Below, piece after piece: positions 1 to 7,763 of a DNA stretch of 51,176 nt. The stretch lies in assembly GCF_016863335.1 (NCBI RefSeq), contig NZ_BOOR01000074.1:1-51176 (forward strand), read 5' to 3'. The notes under the pieces were generated by a model. The model saw nothing but the letters and a program-made list of their open reading frames with translations. It had not been told where the DNA came from and searched no databases. The position numbers and the translations under genes are program-made. Position 1 is the stretch's first letter, and every line of letters begins with the position of its first letter. Source of the DNA: Planotetraspora thailandica (lineage in GTDB: Bacteria; Actinomycetota; Actinomycetes; Streptosporangiales; Streptosporangiaceae).

Positions 1-76
1 TGGTGGGGCCGGTGGGATTCGAACCCACGCTGGACGGCACCTAAAGCCGCTGTCTCTGCCGTTGGACTACGGCCCC
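1..76 (-). tRNA. tRNA with anticodon UAG (Leu, CUA codon), short class I form
   Basis: Read on the minus strand, this is a full cloverleaf with encoded CCA (positions 3-1). It has a 7-bp acceptor stem GGGGCCG/CGGCCCC, a T arm GTGGG-TTCGAAT-CCCAC, and an anticodon stem GCGGC/GCCGT closing the loop TTTAGGT. The anticodon is therefore UAG (positions 43-41), reading the leucine codon CUA, with U33 and G37 in place. The discriminator is A73, as in tRNA-Leu. Bacterial tRNA-Leu is normally class II with a long variable arm, but here the variable region is only about 5 nt (CCAGC) and the molecule is 76 nt including CCA. The D arm is weak, with a 3-bp GTC/GAC stem and GG in the loop. The RNA gene is clear; its charging identity is uncertain. 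Confidence 0.85.
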
Positions 77-183
77 TCGTCGTGTTTCCTGCCCATCCTG
101 GAATGACGGGCAGGAAATCGCTACCGGAAATTTCCCGTGAAAATGAGGATCAGGTCCGGCGTCGCCTCATCGTACAGGCTGGC

Positions 184-224
184 AACCGCCGAGGGCCGCC
201 CGTTTTGGGCGGCCCTCGGCGGTT
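184..224 (-). terminator. Strong hairpin terminator downstream of bcp
   Basis: A perfect 18-bp inverted repeat (184-201 with 207-224) closes a 5-nt GTTTT loop. It lies directly after the bcp stop codon and before the co-oriented tRNA, so it should end the bcp transcript and insulate the tRNA. Confidence 0.8.
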
Positions 225-237
225 GGAACCGTACGAG

Positions 238-705
238 TCAGGAAATACCCAGCTCTTTCACCAGCCGGGCGACGTGGCCGGTGGCCTTCACGTTGTAGAG
301 CGCCTTCTCGATCTTGCCGTCACCGTCGATGACGAACGTCGAGCGGATGACTCCCATCACGGTCTTGCCGTAGTTGGTCTTCTCGCCGTAGGCGCCGTAC
401 GCCTTATGGACGTCGAGGTCGACGTCGGACAGGAGCGGGAAGGTGAGCGCGTCGCGGGCGCGGAACTGCTGGAGTTTGGCCGGTTTGTCCTTTGAAACTC
501 CGAGGACGACGAAGCCTTGGGCGGTCAGGGCGCCCAGATTGTCGCGGAAGTCACAGGCCTGCTTGGTGCAGCCTGGAGTCATCGCCGCTGGGTAGAAATA
601 CAGAATGACGCGCTTGCCGCGAAAGGACTCGAGTGACACCTCGTTGCCCTCGTCGTCGGTGAGGGTGAAATCCGGCGCGGCGTCGCCGGCTTCGAGCCTG
701 CTCAT
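238..705 (-). CDS. bcp: Thioredoxin-dependent peroxiredoxin (Bcp/PrxQ family)
   Basis: A 155-residue cytosolic atypical 2-Cys peroxiredoxin that reduces H2O2 and organic hydroperoxides with electrons from thioredoxin. The family signature MTPGCTKQACDFRD holds the peroxidatic Cys46 and the resolving Cys51 five residues later, the PrxQ arrangement. Other family marks are the N-terminal GDAAPDFTL and a mid-protein FPLLSD. The length is normal. The ATG start follows a GGAGGT ribosome site. The gene is monocistronic, ending at the 18-bp hairpin at 184-224. Function is assigned from motifs; no regulator is visible next to it. Confidence 0.95.
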   Translation of the reverse strand: MSRLEAGDAAPDFTLTDDEGNEVSLESFRGKRVILYFYPAAMTPGCTKQACDFRDNLGALTAQGFVVLGVSKDKPAKLQQFRARDALTFPLLSDVDLDVHKAYGAYGEKTNYGKTVMGVIRSTFVIDGDGKIEKALYNVKATGHVARLVKELGIS

Positions 706-838
706 GAATACCTCCCGCGGAAGCGACCCGCGTCAACGTGCGGACAAGCCTTCACCAACCTACCGGTTCGGCCGTTGTGCGGGGCGCGCGCCGGACCTGG
801 CAGACTGATCACCCACGAATAGCACAGGAGGGGATCGC

Positions 839-1147
839 ATGGCTGACACCGATCCCGACGCGCTGGAGCGAGAGATCGAGCGTACGAGGGCCGAGTTGGC
901 TCGCACGGTCGACGCCATCGCGGAGCGGGTGAGCCCGAAGCGGGTGGCCGAACGAGGCGTCGCCAAGGTCAAGGCCAACGCCGAGCATCTGGCGTCGTCC
1001 ATCGGCGAACTCGTGGGGGTTTCGCCCGGGCAGAAGGGCGCCGAGGAAGAGTATCCGCCGCGGTCGATGGCCCCGGTGCTCGTCGGTCTCGGGGCCGTCC
1101 TGGTGGTGGGCGCCGCCATCATCCTGCTCCGCCGCCGCTCCCGCTGA
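839..1147 (+). CDS. DUF3618 small membrane-anchored protein
   Basis: A 102-residue protein beginning with the acidic, helical DUF3618 signature (DPDALEREIERTRAELARTV, then a second amphipathic helix). It ends in a single hydrophobic segment (about residues 80-97) followed by RRRSR, so it should be a C-tail-anchored membrane protein with its helical part in the cytoplasm. DUF3618 proteins are common in actinobacteria, often near envelope or stress genes; no reaction is known. An AGGAGG ribosome site lies 7 nt before the ATG. The stop codon sits inside the inverted repeat shared with the convergent gene at 1163-2338. Confidence 0.85.
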   Translation: MADTDPDALEREIERTRAELARTVDAIAERVSPKRVAERGVAKVKANAEHLASSIGELVGVSPGQKGAEEEYPPRSMAPVLVGLGAVLVVGAAIILLRRRSR

Positions 1148-1166
1148 CCCTTCCCGCCAGGGTCAG
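1144..1166. terminator. Bidirectional hairpin containing both convergent stop codons
   Basis: CTGACCC (1144-1150) pairs with GGGTCAG (1160-1166) around a 9-nt loop. The TGA of the plus-strand gene and the TGA of the minus-strand gene both lie within the arms, so the two genes share one very compact terminator. There is no T-tract. Confidence 0.5.
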
Positions 1167-2338
1167 AGGAAGGTCTGGCCTTCTCCGCGGTAAGTGGGGA
1201 CCTCGTCGACGATCCTGTCGCCCTCGATGAGATGCAGGCTGGCGAAACGCTCGCACAACTCGCCCGCCTTGGCGTGCCGGAACCAGACGCGGTCGCCGAT
1301 CCGCAGATCGTGCGCGGCCTGCCCGACCAGCGGCGTCTGGACCTCGCCCGCACCCTCGTTGCCGTCGTACGTCAACCCCGCCGGCAGATGGGGATACGGC
1401 AGGCGGCTGGGTCCTGACGAGCCAGACGCCGGATATCCCCCGCCGAGCACGGTGACCACCCCCGGGGCCGGCTTGCGCACGACGGGCAGCGCGAACATCG
1501 CCGCGGGCCGCCCGGTGAAGTTCCGGTAGAAGTCGAACAGCCGCGGATGGAAGAAGCCGGAGCCGGCAGCCACTTCGGTGATCGCCTCCTCGGCCGCCGT
1601 GCGCTCGATGCACCCGGTGCCCCCGCCGTTGACGAACTCCAGGTCGACGGCCTGCCGTACGGCGTGCACGACCTGGCCGCGCCGTACGGCGAGTTCCCGC
1701 TGGGACCGGCTCTGGACGAGGCGCAGCATCCGGCCGTACGCCCCGGGCACCCGGTCGCCGACGCCGGCGATCTGGGCCTCGTAGGACATGAGCCCCACGA
1801 GCCGCATGGCGGGCCGCCTGGCGATGTCGGCGGCGATCCGGGCGGCCTGGTCCGGGTGGCGGATGGGGGAGCGCAGGGCCCCGGCGCGAAACTTCCCGGC
1901 GAACGCCACAAATCCAGCATCCAGATCCAGACATATCCGGATTGGGCGGGGAAGGTGGAGGCTTTCGATCAGGTTCAGATGATCGGGGCAGTCCACCATG
2001 ATCGTGATTCCGGCACGGGCGTGGGCGTCGGACCCGAGCGCACGCAGAGCGGGCACGTCGACGGTCGGATACGCCACGAGGACGTCCCGCAGGCCGTGCG
2101 ACACGAGCCAGAGCGCCTCGGGGAGGGTGAAGGCCATGACGCCCGCGTAGCCGTCCATGGCCAGGACGCGTTCCAGGACCGCCCGGCTGCGAATCGATTT
2201 GCTCGCCACCCGGATCGGCTTGCCGTGGGCCCTGCGCACCATGCTCTGCGCGTTGGCCCGCAGCGCGTCCATGTCGACGACCGCGAAAGGCGGCTCCAAT
2301 CCCGCCGTGGCCCGGTCGAGGCGCTGTCGGTCGTCCAT
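1163..2338 (-). CDS. Fold-type III PLP enzyme, alanine racemase / D-threonine aldolase-like (amino acid deaminase/aldolase)
   Basis: A 391-residue protein of the alanine racemase N-terminal barrel plus D-serine dehydratase-like C-terminal domain superfamily. The PLP lysine is expected in RVASKSIRS (about residue 47), at the end of the first strand after PFAVVDMDALRAN. The C-terminal RHAKAGELCERF has the His and Cys positions that bind the metal in D-serine dehydratase/D-threonine aldolase relatives. Such enzymes act on D-beta-hydroxy amino acids; the exact substrate cannot be read here. The ATG lacks a Shine-Dalgarno sequence and lies 6 nt downstream of a TAGGCT -10 element, suggesting a leaderless transcript. 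A 15-bp palindrome lies just upstream. Confidence 0.8.
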   Translation of the reverse strand: MDDRQRLDRATAGLEPPFAVVDMDALRANAQSMVRRAHGKPIRVASKSIRSRAVLERVLAMDGYAGVMAFTLPEALWLVSHGLRDVLVAYPTVDVPALRALGSDAHARAGITIMVDCPDHLNLIESLHLPRPIRICLDLDAGFVAFAGKFRAGALRSPIRHPDQAARIAADIARRPAMRLVGLMSYEAQIAGVGDRVPGAYGRMLRLVQSRSQRELAVRRGQVVHAVRQAVDLEFVNGGGTGCIERTAAEEAITEVAAGSGFFHPRLFDFYRNFTGRPAAMFALPVVRKPAPGVVTVLGGGYPASGSSGPSRLPYPHLPAGLTYDGNEGAGEVQTPLVGQAAHDLRIGDRVWFRHAKAGELCERFASLHLIEGDRIVDEVPTYRGEGQTFL

Positions 2339-2344
2339 GCGCGC

Positions 2345-2386
2345 AGCCTAGTACGAATGGGCGCAAATTAAATGAGCCACGCTCAT
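2345..2386 (-). promoter_or_regulatory. Leaderless promoter (-10 TAGGCT) and 15-bp palindromic operator
   Basis: On the minus strand, TAGGCT (2350-2345) ends 6 nt before the ATG at 2338, the spacing of an actinobacterial leaderless promoter. Upstream, ATGAGC-CAC-GCTCAT (2372-2386) is a perfect palindrome around the expected -35 region, so it could be a repressor site. No regulator gene is adjacent. Confidence 0.45.
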
Positions 2387-2539
2387 GTTAACTGTGCCAT
2401 CGGCAAAATCTTCGGTCCCGCTCCGTCATGATCGAGCAAGACCGCGGGTGATCGGCTCCCCGGCGGCTCTCGCCGTGTACCCCTGGACGGGTGACTAGAG
2501 AGCGGATCCGATGCCGTGCTGGGGAGAAGTGAGCGGTTG

Positions 2540-3139
2540 ATGAGCGTCGTCCAAGAGATCTTCGCGGGATCGTCGGCGAAAGGCGACGGCCGGCGGGAAG
2601 AACGGCGCAACCTCGTCCGGGCGCTGCGGCCGGGTCGTACGCCTGCGGGGGTCCTGGTGGCGGCGACGCTCACCGTCTGCGCCTGGGGCGTGGCCGTCGA
2701 GATCATCGCGACGATGTTCGGCTCGCCAGTCGTCTCGCCGCCCCTGCGCCGCCTGCTGGCGACCACCTTCGGCGATCCCGCCGTTCCCGGCACCGCCGCC
2801 GCCATGATCGCCTGCGGGGTGGGTCTGGTGGCCCTGGCCGTACTGCCGGGCAGGCCCAGGCTGGTGCCTCTGGAGAGCGACGATCCGTTGCTCGTCATGG
2901 GACTGACCCGGAGCGGCCTGACCAGGACGCTCGCCGTGGCCGCCCAGTCGGTGGAAGGCGTCGCGCGGGCCCGGGTGCGCATCCTGCGCGGCCAGATCGA
3001 GGTCGTGGTCGTGACCGACGCCAAGCGCACGGGCGAACTGCTCCGCGAGGTCGGCGGCGCCGTCGGCGACCAACTCGCCGGACTCGGCGCCCAGTGCCGT
3101 CATGAGGTGGTCGTACGGCTACGCAGGAAGAGGCTCTGA
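2540..3139 (+). CDS. DUF6286 membrane protein (Asp23/AmaP-cluster type)
   Basis: About 199 residues with two predicted membrane segments (roughly residues 34-60 and 88-106) and a C-terminal soluble region. The C-terminal part (LTRTLAVAAQSVEGVARARVRI...VVVVTDA) has the alternating pattern of Asp23-type alpha/beta domains. DUF6286 proteins normally sit beside Asp23 (Gls24) and AmaP genes for cell-envelope stress. The ATG at 2540 was chosen because GGGGAGA precedes it; an in-frame GTG at 2516 would add 8 residues. It is 2 nt from the next gene, with which it forms a pair. No Asp23 gene is visible nearby. Confidence 0.7.
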   Translation: MSVVQEIFAGSSAKGDGRREERRNLVRALRPGRTPAGVLVAATLTVCAWGVAVEIIATMFGSPVVSPPLRRLLATTFGDPAVPGTAAAMIACGVGLVALAVLPGRPRLVPLESDDPLLVMGLTRSGLTRTLAVAAQSVEGVARARVRILRGQIEVVVVTDAKRTGELLREVGGAVGDQLAGLGAQCRHEVVVRLRRKRL

Positions 3140-3141
3140 CG

Positions 3142-3618
3142 ATGCGCCCATACATGGGGAATCGCGTCGGCATCGGACTCGTCGGCACGCTCATGATGAT
3201 CGCGGGCATGGGTGTCCTGGCTCTCAGAGCCGATCACCTCGACACCCAGATCGTTGATCTGTCCTTCTTCGAGCGGAACGCGTGGTCCCGGCCTCTGGCC
3301 GCGGCCGCCGCGATACTGGTGGCGCTGACCGTGACGCGCTGGCTGGTGGTCGCGCTCGGCTGGGGCCGCTGCGGGAGCCGTACCGGAACGGGGACGGCCA
3401 TGCTCGGCGTCGCGATGAAGGGAATCGAAGGCGTCGCCAGGATCCACGTCAGGCTGGTCGGCGAAAAACGCCTGCGCATCGGGATCTCCATGGCGCCGCG
3501 CGGCGATCTGCACGAGTTGATCGCCTGCCTGGACGGCCAGGCCGTCTCACGGGTGCGCGGCGCTGTCGATCGCGAGGGGATCCCCGCCATGGTCAGACTC
3601 CACGTGCGCCGCCGCTGA
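3142..3618 (+). CDS. amaP: AmaP-like alkaline shock membrane anchor protein
   Basis: 158 residues with two hydrophobic helices (about residues 9-30 and 52-76) flanking a short loop, then a soluble C-terminal alpha/beta domain (GVAMKGIEGVARIHVRLVGEKRLRI). This is the layout of AmaP, the membrane protein that tethers Asp23 at the cytoplasmic face. It starts 2 nt after the DUF6286 gene stop, implying one transcript. The symbol is by architecture and context rather than strong motif identity; a generic DUF6286-related paralogue is possible. The gene is followed by the 53-bp-period repeat region and faces sdaA. Confidence 0.55.
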   Translation: MRPYMGNRVGIGLVGTLMMIAGMGVLALRADHLDTQIVDLSFFERNAWSRPLAAAAAILVALTVTRWLVVALGWGRCGSRTGTGTAMLGVAMKGIEGVARIHVRLVGEKRLRIGISMAPRGDLHELIACLDGQAVSRVRGAVDREGIPAMVRLHVRRR

Positions 3619-3622
3619 CATT

Positions 3623-3740
3623 GCATGATCACGAAGTGGAGACGCGCACGTCACCGGGCGCGTCTCCGAACTTCTGCATGATCACGAAATGGATGTGTGC
3701 AGGTCAGGTGCCGTCTCCCCGAACTTCTGCATGATCACAC
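3623..3740. repeat. Intergenic repeat, 53-bp period, with a strong hairpin
   Basis: The motif GCATGATCAC recurs at 3623, 3676 and 3729, exactly 53 bp apart, and its 5' flank CGTCTCC..GAACTTCT is also repeated. The first unit holds a 10-bp inverted repeat (GGAGACGCGC at 3638-3647 with 3658-3667, 10-nt loop). The array lies between convergent genes and may act as a bidirectional terminator. Only two full units plus a partial one are present, and there is no spacer diversity. Confidence 0.7.
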
Positions 3741-3762
3741 CCAGGGGTTGGAGGGGGTGGGG

Positions 3763-5133
3763 TCAGCATTCGATGACGTTGACCGCCAGGCCGCCTCGGG
3801 ACGTCTCCTTGTACTTGTCGAGCATGTCCCTGCCGGTGTCGCGCATGGTCTTGATGGCCTTGTCGAGGGCCACAAAATGGCGGCCGTCCCCGCGAAGCGC
3901 GATCCTGGCCGCGGCGATCGCCTTGATGGACGCCACCGCGTTGCGCTCGATGCAGGGAATCTGCACCAGACCGCCGATGGGGTCGCACGTCAGGCCGAGA
4001 TTGTGCTCGATGCCGATCTCCGCGGCGTTCTCGACCTGCTCGGGAGTGCCGCCCAGCACCTCGGTCAGCCCGGCCGCCGCCATCGAGCAGGCCGAACCGA
4101 CCTCACCCTGGCAGCCCACCTCCGCGCCGGAGATGGACGCGTTCTCCTTGAAGAGCACGCCCATGGCCCCCGCGGTCAGCAGGAACCGGACGATCCCGTC
4201 GTCGTCGGCACCCGGGACGAACTTCGTGTAATACGACAAAACCGCCGGGATGATGCCGGCGGCGCCGTTCGTCGGGGCCGTCACGATGCGGCCGCCCGCC
4301 GCGTTCTCCTCGTTGACGGCCAGGGCGAACAACGTCACCCAGTCCATGGCCCGCAACGGGTCGGCGTCCGCCTCGCTCTGCAGTCTCCGGTAGAGCTGGT
4401 TGGCGCGCCGCTTCACCTTGAGGCCGCCCGGCAGGACGCCCTCCCTGTGTGTGCCGCGGCGCACGCATTCGGCCATGACCGACCACAGGTGCAGGAGGCC
4501 GGCGCGGATCTCCTCCGGCGTACGGCCGAAGGCCTGCTCGTTCTCCATCATCAGACCGGAGATCGACAGGCCCGTCTCGGCGCAGTGGTCGAGGAGTTCT
4601 GCGGCGGTCGTGAACGGGTGGGGGAGCACGGTGTCGTCCGGTTTGATCCGGTCGGCTCCTGTGGCGTTCTCGTCGACGACGAAGCCGCCGCCCACCGAGT
4701 AGTAGACCTTCTCCCGCAACGGCGTCCCATCGGCGAACGCGGTGAACCGCATGCCGTTGGGGTGGTGCGGCAGCGACAACTTCCGCTCGAAGACCAGGTG
4801 CTCACCGACCACGAAGGGAACCTCGTGCGTGCCGTACAGGCGGACGGCGCCGTCCGCCCGCATCGCCGCGAGCTTGGCCTCGACGCCGTCGACGTCGACC
4901 AGCTCGGGCTTCTCACCGGAGAGGCCGAGCAGGACGGCCTTGTCGCTGCCGTGGCCCTTGCCGGTCAGCCCGAGCGAGCCGTACAGGATGACCCTGACCT
5001 CGGTGACCTTCTCCAGCAACCCGTCGGCGTGGAGGCCGCGGGCGAACTTGTGCGCCGCGGCCATCGGGCCGCCCGTGTGTGAACTGGACGGCCCGATGCC
5101 CACCTTGAACAGGTCGAAGACGCTGATCGCCAT
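3763..5133 (-). CDS. sdaA: L-serine ammonia-lyase, single-chain iron-sulfur type
   Basis: A 456-residue fused L-serine dehydratase (beta domain then alpha domain) converting L-serine to pyruvate and ammonia. The N-terminal [10 protein letters not shown] motif binds substrate. Three cysteines in [18 protein letters not shown] and VQIPCIERN are placed to bind a [4Fe-4S] cluster. The protein ends in Cys (VNVIEC), matching family members whose C-terminal cysteine folds back onto the cluster. The ATG lies 27 nt after gcvH, so sdaA is the last gene of a gcvT-gcvH-sdaA operon and should be co-controlled by the glycine riboswitch. An AAGGA site precedes the start. Confidence 0.95.
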   Translation of the reverse strand: MAISVFDLFKVGIGPSSSHTGGPMAAAHKFARGLHADGLLEKVTEVRVILYGSLGLTGKGHGSDKAVLLGLSGEKPELVDVDGVEAKLAAMRADGAVRLYGTHEVPFVVGEHLVFERKLSLPHHPNGMRFTAFADGTPLREKVYYSVGGGFVVDENATGADRIKPDDTVLPHPFTTAAELLDHCAETGLSISGLMMENEQAFGRTPEEIRAGLLHLWSVMAECVRRGTHREGVLPGGLKVKRRANQLYRRLQSEADADPLRAMDWVTLFALAVNEENAAGGRIVTAPTNGAAGIIPAVLSYYTKFVPGADDDGIVRFLLTAGAMGVLFKENASISGAEVGCQGEVGSACSMAAAGLTEVLGGTPEQVENAAEIGIEHNLGLTCDPIGGLVQIPCIERNAVASIKAIAAARIALRGDGRHFVALDKAIKTMRDTGRDMLDKYKETSRGGLAVNVIEC

Positions 5134-5160
5134 TGATCGATGTCCTTGCCCGGTGGTGGA

Positions 5161-5550
5161 TCAGGACTCGGCGGTGGTGAGCGTGGTGTATTCGGCGGAG
5201 GTCAGCAGGTCCTCCGGGTCCTCGCTGAGCTGCACGCGGAACAACCAGCCCTCGCCGTACGGGTCGGAGTTGGCCAGCGACGGGTCGTCGACGACGGAGG
5301 CGTTCACCTCCACGACCTCGCCGGTGACAGGCGCGAAGATGTCGCTGACCGACTTGGTCGACTCGACCTCGCCCACGGCGTCTCCGGCCGTGACCCCGGC
5401 GCCCACCTCCGGCACCTGGACGAAGACCACGTCACCGAGCTGCTCGGCGGCATAGGCCGTGATGCCCACCGTCACGGTGCGGCCGTCATCGAGCCCGGAC
5501 ACCCACTCGTGATCCTTGGTGTAGCTCAGGTCGTCGGGAATGCTGCTCAC
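5161..5550 (-). CDS. gcvH: Glycine cleavage system H protein
   Basis: A 129-residue lipoyl carrier protein of the glycine cleavage complex that shuttles the aminomethyl group from GcvP to GcvT. The lipoylation lysine is in [10 protein letters not shown] (about Lys66). The N-terminal YTKDHEWV and the [12 protein letters not shown] strand are diagnostic, and the length is typical. The ATG overlaps the gcvT stop by 4 nt (ATGA), indicating translational coupling. GcvP is not encoded in this window and must lie elsewhere. Confidence 0.97.
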   Translation of the reverse strand: MSSIPDDLSYTKDHEWVSGLDDGRTVTVGITAYAAEQLGDVVFVQVPEVGAGVTAGDAVGEVESTKSVSDIFAPVTGEVVEVNASVVDDPSLANSDPYGEGWLFRVQLSEDPEDLLTSAEYTTLTTAES

Positions 5551-6641
5551 TTGCTCCTCCTGTAAAAAGGCAGGTCAACGACGTCGACCGGTTCATGGCT
5601 GCCACGGATGTCCACGGTGAGGCCGCCCGACTCGACGGCGGCATGGGCGACGTACGCCATGGCGATCGGCTTGCCGAGCGACTGCGAGGGCGCGCCGCTG
5701 GTGACCTCGCCGACCGGCACGCCGTCCTGGGTGACGGGGTAACCGTGGCGGGGAACCCTGCGGCCGCGTGCCACCAGCCCGACGAGGCGGCGGGCCGGCG
5801 TCTCGCCCTCGGCCTTCGCCGCCAGGGCCTCCCGTCCGACGAAGTCGCCCTGCTTGTCGAACCGGACCACCCGGCCGAGGCCGGCGTCGAACGGCGTGAG
5901 GTCGGCGGTGAGCTCGTTGCCGTAAAGCGGCATGCCCGCCTCAAGCCGGAGCGTGTCGCGGGCGGACAGGCCTGCGGGGACGAGCCCGAAGTCCGCTCCC
6001 GCCTCGGTCAGCGCGTTCCAGACGTGCACGGCGTCGGCGTTCGCGACGAACAGCTCGAAGCCGTCCTCGCCGGTGTAGCCCGTGCGCGCGATGAGGGCCT
6101 CCCGCCCGGCGACCGTGCCGGGGAGGCCCGCGTAGTACTTGAGGCCGACGAGGTCGGCGTCGGTCAGCTTGCCGAGGATCTCGGTGCTTCTCGGGCCCTG
6201 TACGGCGACGAGGGCGTAGGAGTCGGACCTGTCGTCGACCCGCGCCTCGTACGGCTCGGCCCGCTCGGTCAGCTCACGTGCGACGAGAAGGTAGTTGGAG
6301 GCGTTGGCGACGACGAGGAACTCCTCCGGCGCGAGCCGGTAGACGATGAGGTCGTCGAGGATGCCGCCGTCCGGAGCGACGATCATGGTGTAGCGGGCGC
6401 GGCCGGGGGCCAGCGCGCTGATGTGGCCGACGAGGGCGTAGTCGAGGGCCTCGGCGGCCTGGGGGCCGGTGACGAAGATCTCTCCCATGTGGGAGAGGTC
6501 GAACAGCCCGGCGGCGTTCCTTACCGCGTTGTGCTCGATCGACTCGCTGCCGTAGCGCAAAGGCATGAGCCATCCGGCGAAGTCGGTCAAGGTGGCGCCG
6601 AGGGCTTCGTGGACCTCATGCAACGGAGTGGATCGGGGCAT
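5547..6641 (-). CDS. gcvT: Aminomethyltransferase (glycine cleavage T protein)
   Basis: A 364-residue tetrahydrofolate-dependent aminomethyltransferase that releases ammonia and methylene-THF from aminomethylated GcvH. Family marks include the N-terminal [25 protein letters not shown], the central ALVAVQGP segment and [13 protein letters not shown] with the folate-site region. The normal length supports the ATG at 6641, with AAGGTG upstream. It is the first gene after the tandem glycine riboswitch and overlaps gcvH by 4 nt. With sdaA downstream, the operon routes excess glycine and serine to one-carbon units and pyruvate. Confidence 0.97.
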   Translation of the reverse strand: MPRSTPLHEVHEALGATLTDFAGWLMPLRYGSESIEHNAVRNAAGLFDLSHMGEIFVTGPQAAEALDYALVGHISALAPGRARYTMIVAPDGGILDDLIVYRLAPEEFLVVANASNYLLVARELTERAEPYEARVDDRSDSYALVAVQGPRSTEILGKLTDADLVGLKYYAGLPGTVAGREALIARTGYTGEDGFELFVANADAVHVWNALTEAGADFGLVPAGLSARDTLRLEAGMPLYGNELTADLTPFDAGLGRVVRFDKQGDFVGREALAAKAEGETPARRLVGLVARGRRVPRHGYPVTQDGVPVGEVTSGAPSQSLGKPIAMAYVAHAAVESGGLTVDIRGSHEPVDVVDLPFYRRSK

Positions 6642-6680
6642 TAACGCACCTTAGGAGGACGGATGCTGCGTCTGACTATT

Positions 6681-6875
6681 GGGCATCCTCCCCCTCTGTC
6701 ATCGGTGCCTGAGAGCTTCGCCCGTTCTTTGCCGGACTTTCACCTTCGGCGAGGCCGTGAGGCCTTCTTTCCAGAGGTCACCTGACCCGCACGGTCCTTT
6801 GCCTTGAGAGGTTCGCGGGGAGGGCTTGCTCCTTCAGGGGCCCTGACCGGATGCCAGGACGCTCTCCCGCACGGG
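6681..6875 (-). ncRNA. Tandem glycine riboswitch controlling gcvT-gcvH-sdaA
   Basis: On the minus strand, two glycine-aptamer cores follow one another. The first runs from GGGAGAGC (near 6869) through CCTCTCAAGGCAAAGGACCG. The second runs through AAAGTCCGGC and AAGCTCTCAGGCACCGATGACAG, ending in GAGGGGGAGGA near 6683. These repeat the CTCTCAGGC/AAAGGAC hallmarks of the gcvT RNA element, joined by a short linker. The 40 nt between the second aptamer and the gcvT ATG would be the expression platform. Glycine binding normally turns gcv expression on. The ends are approximate, and the rest of the 6642-7007 gap holds only upstream promoter sequence. Confidence 0.93.
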
Positions 6876-6994
6876 GTCACCGGTGTCCCGTCAGCCTAGT
6901 GGGTAGGCGCTGGTCACGGTAACGCCCGCCGGGCGCCTTTTGCACCGTCTGCTGGCGAATCCGGCCGTATCCCGTGGAGAGCGCGCGCGAGAAG

Positions 6995-7000
6995 TAGCGT
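6995..7000 (+). promoter_or_regulatory. -10 element (TAGCGT) of a leaderless promoter
   Basis: TAGCGT lies 7 nt upstream of the ATG at 7008, and no Shine-Dalgarno sequence is present. This spacing places the transcription start at or next to the ATG. No good -35 is visible. Confidence 0.4.
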
Positions 7001-7007
7001 CACCGAC

Positions 7008-7637
7008 ATGGCGGAGCACCGTTACAGCGCGGCGGACATCACGATTCTGGAGTTCGACGACTCCGTCCGCACGCGCACGGCCATGTACTTCCGTGCGTCC
7101 CGGGAGAGCCCGGAACTGGCCACGCGAGTCCTGTCTGAGGTCGTCGGGCATGCGCTCCATCCGGCCACCCGTGTCGGCCCGCCGCACACGGCGCGGGCAC
7201 ACGCGGAGATCTCCGCCGATCTCGCGTTCTCCGTGGAAGACGACCTGACCGACGCTCTGGACGACCAAGGCAGGCCTCGGCCGGGCTACTACGACTCCCT
7301 GCTCGGCCCCGATCGATGGCTGAGCGGCGCCGCGGCCGCACTCAGCGGGCGTACCGTCGTCGAGGTCTGGCGGGACGGCCGCGGCTTCCGGCAGGAGCTC
7401 GCGGGCCTACGGCCGCTGGGGGCGCCGGAAGAGTTCGAGCCATCCGCGGGCGGCGGCACCCGCTTGTCCTGTGAACTGGATCCCGCCCTCTTCGCTCCCG
7501 GTTCGGCGATCACCACCGATCTGGATTCGCTGGATCTGCACGGCACCCACTGTCCGGAACCCCATGGCGGGCACGTCACCATCCGCGATCTCCGTACCAG
7601 CAGGGAATGGGCGGCACCGAATGCCGGACGGCCCTGA
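7008..7637 (+). CDS. Degenerate GyrB-like (GHKL-fold) protein of unknown function
   Basis: 209 residues that follow the N-terminal ATPase domain of DNA gyrase B in order. AADITILEFDDSVRTRTAMYF matches the GyrB SIQVLEGLEAVRKRPGMYI segment, ALSGRTVVEVWRDGRGFRQEL matches the strand after GyrB's nucleotide lid, and GGTRLSCELDPALFAPG matches GTTV.F.PDPEIF. The catalytic motifs are gone: the N-box EVVDNSxDEA reads EVVGHALHPA, the DNGRGIP box reads roughly VEDDLTDAL, and the glycine-rich lid is absent. It is therefore probably a pseudo-ATPase without nucleotide turnover. The transducer, TOPRIM and C-terminal regions of GyrB are absent. The homology is my own alignment by eye. Confidence 0.6.
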   Translation: MAEHRYSAADITILEFDDSVRTRTAMYFRASRESPELATRVLSEVVGHALHPATRVGPPHTARAHAEISADLAFSVEDDLTDALDDQGRPRPGYYDSLLGPDRWLSGAAAALSGRTVVEVWRDGRGFRQELAGLRPLGAPEEFEPSAGGGTRLSCELDPALFAPGSAITTDLDSLDLHGTHCPEPHGGHVTIRDLRTSREWAAPNAGRP

Positions 7638-7763
7638 GCGCAAGTGCGCGGGACATTGCACCGATCACCGGTGCTTCACCAGGGCAGGGATATTTATGAA
7701 ACTCTCCGTAATCTTGCAAATTCGAAGAGTAACTTACCGCCTGTGCCAGGAATCGACCATGAG

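Noticed and set aside
3623-3740. 53-bp-period repeats as a CRISPR array
   Set aside because: Only two full units exist, the intervening sequences are partly similar rather than unique, and no cas genes are present.
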